This document shows, one piece after another, positions 1 through 6,921 of a DNA stretch of 14,021 bases; the first letter of the stretch is position 1, and each line of letters begins with the position of its first letter. The translations under genes and the position numbers were made by a program. Source of the stretch: Candidatus Sabulitectum sp. (GTDB lineage: Bacteria > Fermentibacterota > Fermentibacteria > Fermentibacterales > JCC-6); contig JAOZRM010000066.1 in assembly GCA_029940175.1 (NCBI GenBank), positions 1 through 14,021 on the forward strand. The letters are read 5' to 3'. Under the pieces are notes generated by a model. It saw only the letters and a list, made by a program, of their open reading frames with translations. It did not search any database and had not been told where the DNA came from.

Positions 1-291
1 TGTATAGGCATATGGTTCCGGTTTCAATCTGAAACCCGGTGCATCTGTATGGGTACCGATTATCCTGAAACCTGCATCTGCAACAGGTCTGTTTCCAACG
101 ATAAATGCTGCAAGGGTGGAAGCAGAATCGATCACGAAACACTTATCACCGGTGCTCAGGTTCCATTCATCACCCATGTAAATCTCTTTGAAGCCATCTT
201 TTTCAAGCAGCTCCGCAGACACTTGAACGCAATGGGACGCGGTTGGAGAATCCTCCAGAAAGGAGATCAGCTCTTTTATTTCATCCTTCAT
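1..291 (-). CDS. M18 family aspartyl aminopeptidase, N-terminal part (runs off window)
   Basis: Reading leftwards from an ATG at 291 there are 97 codons without a stop up to the window edge. The visible part matches the N-terminus of M18 metallo-aminopeptidases (DAP/ApeB type). It has SPTASH at residues 15-20, a W-x-L segment at 43-45, a STLAAFIVG strand at 58-66 and the diagnostic GTHTDAPGFRLKP at 79-91. His81 in that motif is the expected first ligand of the two-metal site. Family members are usually about 430-460 aa, so roughly three quarters of the gene is missing. The enzyme removes N-terminal acidic residues from peptides in the cytoplasm. A strong Shine-Dalgarno (GGAGTGAGGA) abuts the ATG. 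It lies only 27 bp downstream of the large activase gene and is probably read from the same transcript. Family call is firm; the exact subfamily is not. Confidence 0.88.
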   Translation of the reverse strand, partial: MKDEIKELISFLEDSPTASHCVQVSAELLEKDGFKEIYMGDEWNLSTGDKCFVIDSASTLAAFIVGNRPVADAGFRIIGTHTDAPGFRLKPEPYAYT

Positions 292-318
292 TCCTCACTC
301 CTTCTCTGTTCCTGTGTC

Positions 319-3300
319 TTATTGTTTACCGTGATGAAGCCTTCGGACCTGATCCATAAAGGCTTCGAATCTTGAAGTATTATCAGTATCCTCCTGGCCG
401 TCAAATGCAAGGTTCAGCCAGGGCAGTCCTGGTTTGTCCCGCTTGATTCTTCTTGAAATAGCTGAAACAATGGTTCCTGGAAGGCAATTGAATGGATATA
501 CGTTAACCGCTCCATCTATCCCCCCGTGCTCCAGCAGAGCGATGGGTGCCCCGATACTCAGTACAGCTTCACCACCTATGTTTTCTGCCATGTAAGGGGT
601 TGAAGCCTTCATTACCTGCGATGCAGACACATGAGGAGTCCCTTTCAGAAGCGAGTCAAATGGTTTCTCTACAGCTCTTTTCACTCTGGTAATAACCATG
701 CCGATTGTTTTTCCCTTTATGACTGAAGCTGTTTTCCTGTTCTGTTTTGACTTTTCGATGTAGCTGTGATTCACATAGTCGAACCATTCGGTTAAAGGTG
801 TATAAATCACCTCTGCGCCAAGAGCTTCCAGTTTCCTGATGGTGTTATCATTGGCGTAGTCATCATTTCTTACGTAGATCTCACCAAAAACCGCAACAAG
901 AGGCTTTCTTGGAATACTTTCTCTGGGGAATTTACTGAATTCGGTGGCTGCCTTCTTTGCCTGTGCAGGAAGAGAACTTCCCTCCTCAAGCGCTTTCTCA
1001 AATTCTCCCAGCCACTTGCTGAAAAGAGCATCTGCACTTCCCGGTGTTACCTCATAGGGACGAATTCTGAGAAGAGCTCTTTTCAGTACATCTGCCGCTG
1101 CCAGACTCTGAAGCATGTCTTTCTGGAATTTTCTTGATCCCAGACCGGGAATCTCAGAGTAGGAATCACTGGATGTGGCTGTAAGAACAGGCACACCGGT
1201 ATACCCCTTTTTTTCAAGAACTTGTCTTTGGAAATTACAGTATCTGCCAAATCTGCATGGACCTGATGCGGTTGCCATAAAAAAAGCAGATTTTCCGGAA
1301 TCTCCGTTTTCAAGTATTTTAAGCATATTGCCTGCAGTTATTATAGCCGGATAGCATTCCCTTCCTGTGGTAACTGTTCTACCCAGGGCGACAGTTTCTG
1401 ATGTTGTGGGAGGAATAACCCTGGCGTCCAGACCACGGTTCCTCACTGCTGCTGCTGCAAGATAACTGGCTTCACTCATCAAAGGGATCCACAGAGTTCT
1501 TCCTGTAATATCTTCCTTCTTGTGCTCAGGTGGATGGTATTCTTTAGTACCTGCAGTTCCCGCACCGTCCAACGCATCAAGAAATGCTTCACAACGGGTA
1601 ATGACACCGGCATCTGCTGCATGCTCATCAATTTCAATGGCCAGATAAGGTTTCTCCCCCATTATCTCCTTGAAAGAGTGTTCAATGAATGAATCCGGTC
1701 CGCAACCGAAGTTACTGAGATAGACCGCATGGAGGTTCTCATTCTCCTTTATGGCTATGCCACCTGCGAGAATTCGCTGGCCGTAGTGCCAATACATATT
1801 GCTGTATCCCTCTGATGCCCTTTCCATTGACATCGGAAGCATATCAAGAGGAATGACAACTCCTCCCAGTTTCGCCAGTTTTGCGGGAAGATCTGTATTC
1901 ACCACCGGGTCGGACCCATTGTATGGTCTACTGACTATAACAAAACCTCTACGACCATTGAGGTTGTTGATGGCTCTTGCACCGATCTCCCTGTTAACTT
2001 CTGTGAATCCTGCCTGTGCCAGTTCAGCAGCTTTCAATGCTCTTTTCGCGTCGCCTGTACTGAAACCCAGTTCAATTGCGGTTTCAATCAGAGTACTCAT
2101 CCATTCATCACCGGGCAGCGAGAAATCAAGAATGGGTTTAAGAACTTTTACATCCTTCATCTCATTCAGAACAAGCCCTGCGTCCAGAATGTATGGAGAT
2201 CCCTGAACGTAGGGACAGTTGTATGATTCGGTGAAATCGCCCTGAGGTTTGTTTCTGAGGATTGAAGGAAGAAAAAGAGTCTCAACACCTTTCTCCAGCA
2301 GTTCCATAACATGACCATGGGCGATCTTGACTGGAAAACACGTTTCTGCAGCAACACTCTCCACACCGGAGTGAACTGTTGTAGCAGAGGATTCATCGCT
2401 GACCACAATCCTGCATCCCAGTGATCTGAAAAATGTGCCAAAGAATGGAAAGAGTTCCCAGAACCATAGGGATCTGGCAATACCCACTTTGGGGCCCTGG
2501 CCCCATTCCTCACCGGAATGGTTGAACAGATTATCGACTCTCTGCTTGAACAGGTTCTCGCCACCCTCTGTGATCTGCATTGAACCGGTCTCATACTTTT
2601 CACACCGACCTCCATAGACGAGTTTCGTACCATCAGCAAGAGTTACTCTGTGGATTTCGCAGTCATTGGAGCAGGCTTTGCATATAAAGGAATCCTGGGT
2701 GTAACTGTTCTCAGAGAGACTCCACCCTCTGAAAGTTGATTGCTTGTCTTTTTTCATGGAGTCCCGGGCCATCAAAGCAACACCAATGGCTCCTGTAACA
2801 TCATGGTGAGGAGGCAGGATGACCTCCCGGCCCTGTCCAAGAACAGAATTGAAAGCAGCCACAACACCTTGATTGTGAGCGGTACCTCCCTGGAAGAATA
2901 TTTTTTTTCCGATCTTTCTTTCCCCGACTACCCGGTGAAGGTAGTTTCGCACAATGGAGTAGCACAGACCGGATGTTATCTGCTGAACAGGTGTGCTTAT
3001 GGCCTGATGAGAGACAACATCACTCTCCATGAATACTGTACAACGCTCACCAAGTCTACACGGCTCGCCAGCGGATAGTGACATTGGACCAAAATCCTCT
3101 ATCTGCAGGTGTAGTTTTTCCGCCTGCTCTTCCAGAAATGAACCGGTACCTGCAGCACAGACCTTGTTCATCTCGAAATCAACAACGCGGCCATTGTGAA
3201 TGGATATGTATTTTGAATCCTGTCCCCCTATCTCGAAGATAGTGTCGACTTCCGGATCGATCTCAATGGCGGCCCTGGCCTGTGCGGATATCTCATTTCT

Positions 3301-4437
3301 TACCACATCTGCCCCTACAAAATCTCCTGTCATGTACCTTCCGCTGCCGGTTACACCCACTCCGAGAACAGGTACCGTGGAAACACGAGGTCCCATTGTT
3401 CGCAGACCGTTTTTGACAGCTTCCAATGGTTTACCAGCTGTTCTGAGGTAGAGTCGGTCAATGACCTTTCCCTCTGGTGAAACTGCAGCGAGGTTTGTGC
3501 TTATCGAACCAACATCAATACCAAGGTAAATTCCTTCAGCAGGAAGTTCCTCTGTAGTTGTGAAATCTGCTTTTTCCAGAGCAAAAGGTTGAAGAGAAGG
3601 CAAGGTTTCAATTTCATTACCAGTGGAGTCGATCAACTGCCGGATCTGTGATGCGGTAAGTATGCCAGGCGTTTTTGAAAGTGCAGCACCTGCAGCAGTT
3701 AATACGCTGAAATTCTCAGGAACAACAACTTCACCTTCCAGAACGCTCTCAAAAGCCTTTACCATACCCCTGTTTGCAGCCACTCCACCAACAAACACAA
3801 CCGGATATCTAAACCTTCTTCCCGCTGCTATAACGCTTCTGAAGTTTCTGGCAACAGCGAAACAGAGGCCACTTACAATCTCTGCCACAGTTGCACCGAC
3901 CTGCTGGAGATGAATCATATCACTCTTTGCAAAGACACTGCATCTACCGGCAATCCTGGGTGGGGTGTTGCAGGTAACGGCAATATCTCCCATTTCCTCA
4001 GGAGTCAGACCAAGTCTTCCAGCCTGCTGATCAAGAAATGACCCTGTACCCGCTGCACAGATAGAATTCATGGAAAATTCATCCATGACTGTTTCACCAG
4101 CTGCATCTGTACGCATGAGAAGAAGTTTGGAATCCTGGCCACCCATTTCAATAACGGAACCTGCATCTGACAGATACTCTGAAATTGAGGAAGCCAGTGC
4201 CACAACCTCATTCACCGTATCAACCCCGGTAAACTCTGCAATTCTGGATGAGCCTGCACCTGTAAGAACCACCGGAGTACTGTCCAATTCCGGATTGCTC
4301 AGGAACAGGTCAAGAAGTGCCTCTACAGGTTTCCCCTGGTGCCTTTTATAAATGCTATTGATTATTTTTCTGTTCTGGAGGAAAGCTACTTTTATAGCTA
4401 CAGATCCTATATCTATTCCTGCGGTAATTTTGTTCAT
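319..4437 (-). CDS. Fused 2-hydroxyacyl-CoA dehydratase activase-like protein (two BadF/BcrA ATPase domains + DUF2229 + HgdB-like region)
   Basis: This 1372-aa protein carries two complete ASKHA-fold activase domains (BcrAD_BadFG / HgdC type). Domain 1 (about 1-255) has GIDIGS at 7-12, GGQDSK at 99-104, CAAGTGSF from Cys127, Cys166 in GRCSVFAKSD, and GGVAANRG at 217-224. Domain 2 (about 303-555) repeats this with GIDVGS, GGQDSK, CAAGTGSF from Cys427, Cys466 and a GGTAHNQG motif. In HgdC the two equivalent cysteines hold a 4Fe-4S cluster across the dimer; both pairs are intact here. A small cysteine cluster follows (Cys586, 589, 593, 612), then a DUF2229 region (about 648-760) and an HgdB-like C-terminal half with GCGPDSF, GRECYP and GPCRFGRYCNF motifs. 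Family members couple ATP hydrolysis to low-potential electron transfer to dehydratases or double-cubane reductases. About 1400 aa is normal for the fused form. No separate dehydratase subunits are visible nearby, so the substrate is unknown. An anaerobic lifestyle is inferred. Confidence 0.93.
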   Translation of the reverse strand: MNKITAGIDIGSVAIKVAFLQNRKIINSIYKRHQGKPVEALLDLFLSNPELDSTPVVLTGAGSSRIAEFTGVDTVNEVVALASSISEYLSDAGSVIEMGGQDSKLLLMRTDAAGETVMDEFSMNSICAAGTGSFLDQQAGRLGLTPEEMGDIAVTCNTPPRIAGRCSVFAKSDMIHLQQVGATVAEIVSGLCFAVARNFRSVIAAGRRFRYPVVFVGGVAANRGMVKAFESVLEGEVVVPENFSVLTAAGAALSKTPGILTASQIRQLIDSTGNEIETLPSLQPFALEKADFTTTEELPAEGIYLGIDVGSISTNLAAVSPEGKVIDRLYLRTAGKPLEAVKNGLRTMGPRVSTVPVLGVGVTGSGRYMTGDFVGADVVRNEISAQARAAIEIDPEVDTIFEIGGQDSKYISIHNGRVVDFEMNKVCAAGTGSFLEEQAEKLHLQIEDFGPMSLSAGEPCRLGERCTVFMESDVVSHQAISTPVQQITSGLCYSIVRNYLHRVVGERKIGKKIFFQGGTAHNQGVVAAFNSVLGQGREVILPPHHDVTGAIGVALMARDSMKKDKQSTFRGWSLSENSYTQDSFICKACSNDCEIHRVTLADGTKLVYGGRCEKYETGSMQITEGGENLFKQRVDNLFNHSGEEWGQGPKVGIARSLWFWELFPFFGTFFRSLGCRIVVSDESSATTVHSGVESVAAETCFPVKIAHGHVMELLEKGVETLFLPSILRNKPQGDFTESYNCPYVQGSPYILDAGLVLNEMKDVKVLKPILDFSLPGDEWMSTLIETAIELGFSTGDAKRALKAAELAQAGFTEVNREIGARAINNLNGRRGFVIVSRPYNGSDPVVNTDLPAKLAKLGGVVIPLDMLPMSMERASEGYSNMYWHYGQRILAGGIAIKENENLHAVYLSNFGCGPDSFIEHSFKEIMGEKPYLAIEIDEHAADAGVITRCEAFLDALDGAGTAGTKEYHPPEHKKEDITGRTLWIPLMSEASYLAAAAVRNRGLDARVIPPTTSETVALGRTVTTGRECYPAIITAGNMLKILENGDSGKSAFFMATASGPCRFGRYCNFQRQVLEKKGYTGVPVLTATSSDSYSEIPGLGSRKFQKDMLQSLAAADVLKRALLRIRPYEVTPGSADALFSKWLGEFEKALEEGSSLPAQAKKAATEFSKFPRESIPRKPLVAVFGEIYVRNDDYANDNTIRKLEALGAEVIYTPLTEWFDYVNHSYIEKSKQNRKTASVIKGKTIGMVITRVKRAVEKPFDSLLKGTPHVSASQVMKASTPYMAENIGGEAVLSIGAPIALLEHGGIDGAVNVYPFNCLPGTIVSAISRRIKRDKPGLPWLNLAFDGQEDTDNTSRFEAFMDQVRRLHHGKQ

Positions 4438-4444
4438 TAGTACT

Positions 4445-4466
4445 CCCGGTTCTCAGTTGAACCGGG
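4445..4466 (-). promoter_or_regulatory. Hairpin overlapping the ribosome binding site of the activase gene
   Basis: Perfect 8-bp inverted repeat CCCGGTTC / GAACCGGG with a 6-nt loop, ending 7 bp before the activase ATG (4435-4437). On the minus-strand mRNA the Shine-Dalgarno GGGAG begins with the last three Gs of the 3' arm, so a formed hairpin would partly hide it. No U-run follows, so it is not a rho-independent terminator. A translational brake, thermosensor-like element or ribosomal-protein-like site are all possible; only the pairing itself is seen. Confidence 0.6.
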
Positions 4467-4484
4467 AATATGCTTATTTACAGA

Positions 4485-4495
4485 TGCCTCAGGCA
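4485..4495. repeat. Short palindrome TGCCTCAGGCA in the lipoprotein-activase gap
   Basis: Two 4-bp arms around a 3-nt centre, located in the 91-bp gap (4438-4528) between the small lipoprotein gene and the activase gene. It could form a minor hairpin or be a protein-binding site. The rest of the gap is AT-rich, and I found no convincing -35/-10 pair pointing left, which favours read-through from the lipoprotein gene. Confidence 0.3.
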
Positions 4496-4528
4496 CCCCT
4501 GTATATTGCCACAATCATCGTAATTTAT

Positions 4529-4858
4529 TTAAAATGAATAATTTACACTCATTTCATCTGGTGCAAAAAGAATACTTATCCTTTTAGCAGCGAAAGCAGA
4601 ATCTATTGATATGTATTCCATGCTCCATTGCTCGGCAAGGGTTTCCCACTCCAGAAGAATCGGTGTAGCACCGGATGGAAATTCAATGTCTGACCCGAAT
4701 GTCTTGTCTGCTTCAATGTCATGCCAGGTTTGAGAGTTCTCACCAATGGTTACAGTTACCGTGATCAGGTCAAGACCGGTACCATTGTTAAGCTGAACTC
4801 TCTGCCCTCCGCAAGCGGTAATCACTAAAATTGCCGCTAAAACCAGAATTTTTCTCAT
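4529..4858 (-). CDS. Small lipoprotein, NxTG-type secreted beta protein
   Basis: A 109-aa protein with a type II signal peptide: MRK, a hydrophobic stretch, and the lipobox ITAC with the lipidated Cys16. The mature part is short and rich in beta-forming residues. It starts with a LNNGTGLDLITV pattern (about residues 23-34), followed by a W-x-D-I turn, resembling small secreted domains with an NxTG-x-hydrophobic start. No catalytic residues are apparent. A very strong Shine-Dalgarno (AGGAGGA) precedes the ATG. It is divergent from the plus-strand phosphohydrolase operon and probably heads the leftward unit with the activase. A weakly similar protein is encoded at 13411-13737 on the far side of the operon. 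Function unknown; real gene because of signal peptide, lipobox and ribosome binding site. Confidence 0.8.
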   Translation of the reverse strand: MRKILVLAAILVITACGGQRVQLNNGTGLDLITVTVTIGENSQTWHDIEADKTFGSDIEFPSGATPILLEWETLAEQWSMEYISIDSAFAAKRISILFAPDEMSVNYSF

Positions 4859-4885
4859 GCTTCCTCCTCTTGTGGAACTTTTCTT

Positions 4886-4914
4886 TTCTCAGGTGTTAGA
4901 TTCGTGAGTATAAT
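4886..4914 (+). promoter_or_regulatory. Sigma70-like promoter for the rightward operon
   Basis: A perfect TATAAT at 4909-4914 is preceded by TTCTCA at 4886-4891 (4 of 6 matches to TTGACA) with the ideal 17-bp spacing. Transcription would start about 7 bp further on, leaving a leader of about 25 nt before the CTG start at 4945. The same AT-rich core holds TATACT on the opposite strand (4907-4912), which may serve the divergent lipoprotein gene, but no good -35 accompanies it. Confidence 0.65.
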
Positions 4915-4931
4915 TGCTTTTTTCTCTGGAC

Positions 4932-4937
4932 GGGAGG
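4932..4937 (+). promoter_or_regulatory. Shine-Dalgarno GGGAGG defining a CTG start
   Basis: GGGAGG lies 7 nt upstream of an in-frame CTG at 4945. No ATG, GTG or TTG occurs in frame between the upstream stop (4897-4899) and 5041, and the GTG at 5041 lacks a ribosome binding site and would remove the signal peptide. This site therefore decides the start of the first phosphohydrolase. Confidence 0.7.
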
Positions 4938-4944
4938 ACTTGAT

Positions 4945-6921
4945 CTGAAACTGATCTTTATACTTGGTCTGCTGATCTTTCCAGCACTTGCCCAAGGGTA
5001 CATCGGACCAGGTGCAGGATTCGGAATTCTTACATCATTTGTGGTGTTCCTGAACGCCATTGCAGTCTCTTTGCTCTCTTTCCTTTTCTGGCCGGTGATG
5101 GTTCTTGTCAGATCAGTTAAAAAAAGCAAGCGACCACTGAAAGCTCAGTGTGACAAAGTTGTTATTCTGGGTCTTGATGGCCTCTCTCCTCACCTTGTAG
5201 AAAAATACTGGGCAAATGGTGACCTTCCCAACTTGAAAAAGCTTTCGGAGCAAGGTTCATACAACCGCATGAAAACAACCACTCCCGGTGTCTCTCCTGT
5301 TGCATGGTCCAGTTTTCAAACAGGCGTTAATCCGGGCAAGCACGGTATTTTCGATTTTCTGGCAGCGGATCGTAAAAGATATCTTGCTGTATTAAGCTCA
5401 GTTAAAACAACAACATTTATGAAGAAAAATTTTCTTGGTATAAAAAAAGAAGAGGTTTCCTCTACTCTGCTTAGAATGAGTAAGCCATTCTGGAGTCTTC
5501 TTGGAAAATACGGAGTTAGATCAACCGTTCTCAGAGTTCCCATCACCTACCCACCTGAACCACTGGATGGAAGGCTTTTAAGCGGTATGTGTGTCCCGGA
5601 CCTCAGAGGCAGCCAGGGAAGCTATACCATCATGGCACCGGATGGAGCAGAGATTCAGTTCACAGGCGGTATTGGCTGCTCTCTCCGGCAGAAGGAGAAA
5701 GGCTGGTGGGCAGGCTCTATTCCAGGCCCTGAAGGTTGTGAACCTGTTGAGATCCTTATGAGAAAAGGAAAAAATGATCTCTGGGAAGTGAACTCCGGTG
5801 ATGAAATGATCAAAATAGCACCGGATAAACTCTCTGGATGGCTCACCGTATGCTACAGATCCGGAAGAACCAAAGTAAAGGGAATTGCCCGTTTCAGAAT
5901 AACTGATGGTCCTGTTGTATACTGTACTGCTCTTCATGTTGATCCATCAAGCCCTGTTGTTCCATTATCTCACCCGGTACACTACTCCAGATATCTCGCT
6001 GGAGCTGTGGGGCAGTTCGCCACTCTTGGTCTGGCAGAAGACACATGGGCTCTTTCAAACGGCCATCTGGATGAGAAAAGCTTCCTGGACATGGCCTGGG
6101 CGTATTACGAAGAGCGAAGAAAGATGTTCACCAACGCACTGACCAATGGCAAGGATGGACTCACCGTGTGTGTGTTTGACACCTCAGACAGGATACAGCA
6201 CATGTTCTGGGGAGATGGTCTTGAACCGGGAAGCGTAATTCACAGGATGTACCTTGAAATGGACAAGCTTGTCGGTAACACAATTGATAGATTAAAAAAG
6301 GATCAGAGACTTATCGTGATGTCTGATCATGGTTTCACTTCGTTTCATACCTGTGTTGACTTCAACAGATGGCTTGTTGATAACGGCTACATGGTGCTGG
6401 AAGAGGGAGTTAAAACTGTAAACGCATCTTACCACGGAGTGAACTGGTCAAAAACAAAAGCTTATGCCATGGGCCTTTCAGGAATCAATCTGAACATGAA
6501 GGGCCGCGAGGGCAAGGGCATAGTCACTGCTGAGGAAGCAGAAACCCTGATGCTTGAAATAAAAGAGAAGCTGCTTCTGTTAAAAGACGGTGACAAAGAT
6601 GTGATCCGCTCCGTTAAATTTGCCAGGGACATCTACTCCGGAGGATACATTGACAGAAGCCCGGATCTGATCCCAGGTACTTGTTCCGGTTATCGTGCAG
6701 ACTGGGGATGCGTCACCGGGTGTGTTGGCAGCAAGTCCATTTACCCCAATGACAGACACTGGAATGGAGATCACTGTCATGATTCAGATCTTGTAAAAGG
6801 CGTTCTTTTTACCAGCTGGAAACACAAAACAGCTGAGCCTTCAATTATCGACATTGCTCCAACTGTTCTTACAATGCTCGGTGTGAAACCACCTGGTTAC
6901 ATGGATGGGAGGATGCTGTGA
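4945..6921 (+). CDS. Membrane-anchored AlkP-superfamily phosphohydrolase with N-terminal YIGPGAG leader
   Basis: With the CTG start the protein is 658 aa. Residues 1-17 form a signal peptide ending ALAQ, followed by GYIGPGAGF (18-26) and a second hydrophobic segment (about 28-58) with a basic stop (RSVKKSK). The catalytic domain then faces outwards. Superfamily motifs are complete: VVILGLDG with metal ligand Asp78; GVSPVAWSSFQTG with the presumed nucleophile Ser117; NPGKHGIFDF; SDRIQH (Asp415, His419); MSDHGF (Asp461, His462); and the late WNGDH (His610). The family (COG3379, type I phosphodiesterase / nucleotide pyrophosphatase-like) uses two Zn or Mn ions to cleave or transfer phospho-groups; the substrate is not known. 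The YIGPGAG leader is, from memory, recurrent on this family. It is first gene of the rightward operon and overlaps the next gene by 4 bp (GTGA). Starting at GTG 5041 would give 626 aa without a leader, which I consider wrong. Confidence 0.9.
   Translation: MKLIFILGLLIFPALAQGYIGPGAGFGILTSFVVFLNAIAVSLLSFLFWPVMVLVRSVKKSKRPLKAQCDKVVILGLDGLSPHLVEKYWANGDLPNLKKLSEQGSYNRMKTTTPGVSPVAWSSFQTGVNPGKHGIFDFLAADRKRYLAVLSSVKTTTFMKKNFLGIKKEEVSSTLLRMSKPFWSLLGKYGVRSTVLRVPITYPPEPLDGRLLSGMCVPDLRGSQGSYTIMAPDGAEIQFTGGIGCSLRQKEKGWWAGSIPGPEGCEPVEILMRKGKNDLWEVNSGDEMIKIAPDKLSGWLTVCYRSGRTKVKGIARFRITDGPVVYCTALHVDPSSPVVPLSHPVHYSRYLAGAVGQFATLGLAEDTWALSNGHLDEKSFLDMAWAYYEERRKMFTNALTNGKDGLTVCVFDTSDRIQHMFWGDGLEPGSVIHRMYLEMDKLVGNTIDRLKKDQRLIVMSDHGFTSFHTCVDFNRWLVDNGYMVLEEGVKTVNASYHGVNWSKTKAYAMGLSGINLNMKGREGKGIVTAEEAETLMLEIKEKLLLLKDGDKDVIRSVKFARDIYSGGYIDRSPDLIPGTCSGYRADWGCVTGCVGSKSIYPNDRHWNGDHCHDSDLVKGVLFTSWKHKTAEPSIIDIAPTVLTMLGVKPPGYMDGRML

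Noticed and set aside
1799..2206. Plus-strand open frames of 80-135 codons opposite the activase gene (also 3623-3913 and 4070-4351)
   Set aside because: They lie antisense to strongly conserved activase motifs, have no ribosome binding sites and translate to low-complexity Ser/Pro/Thr-rich sequence typical of antisense frames.
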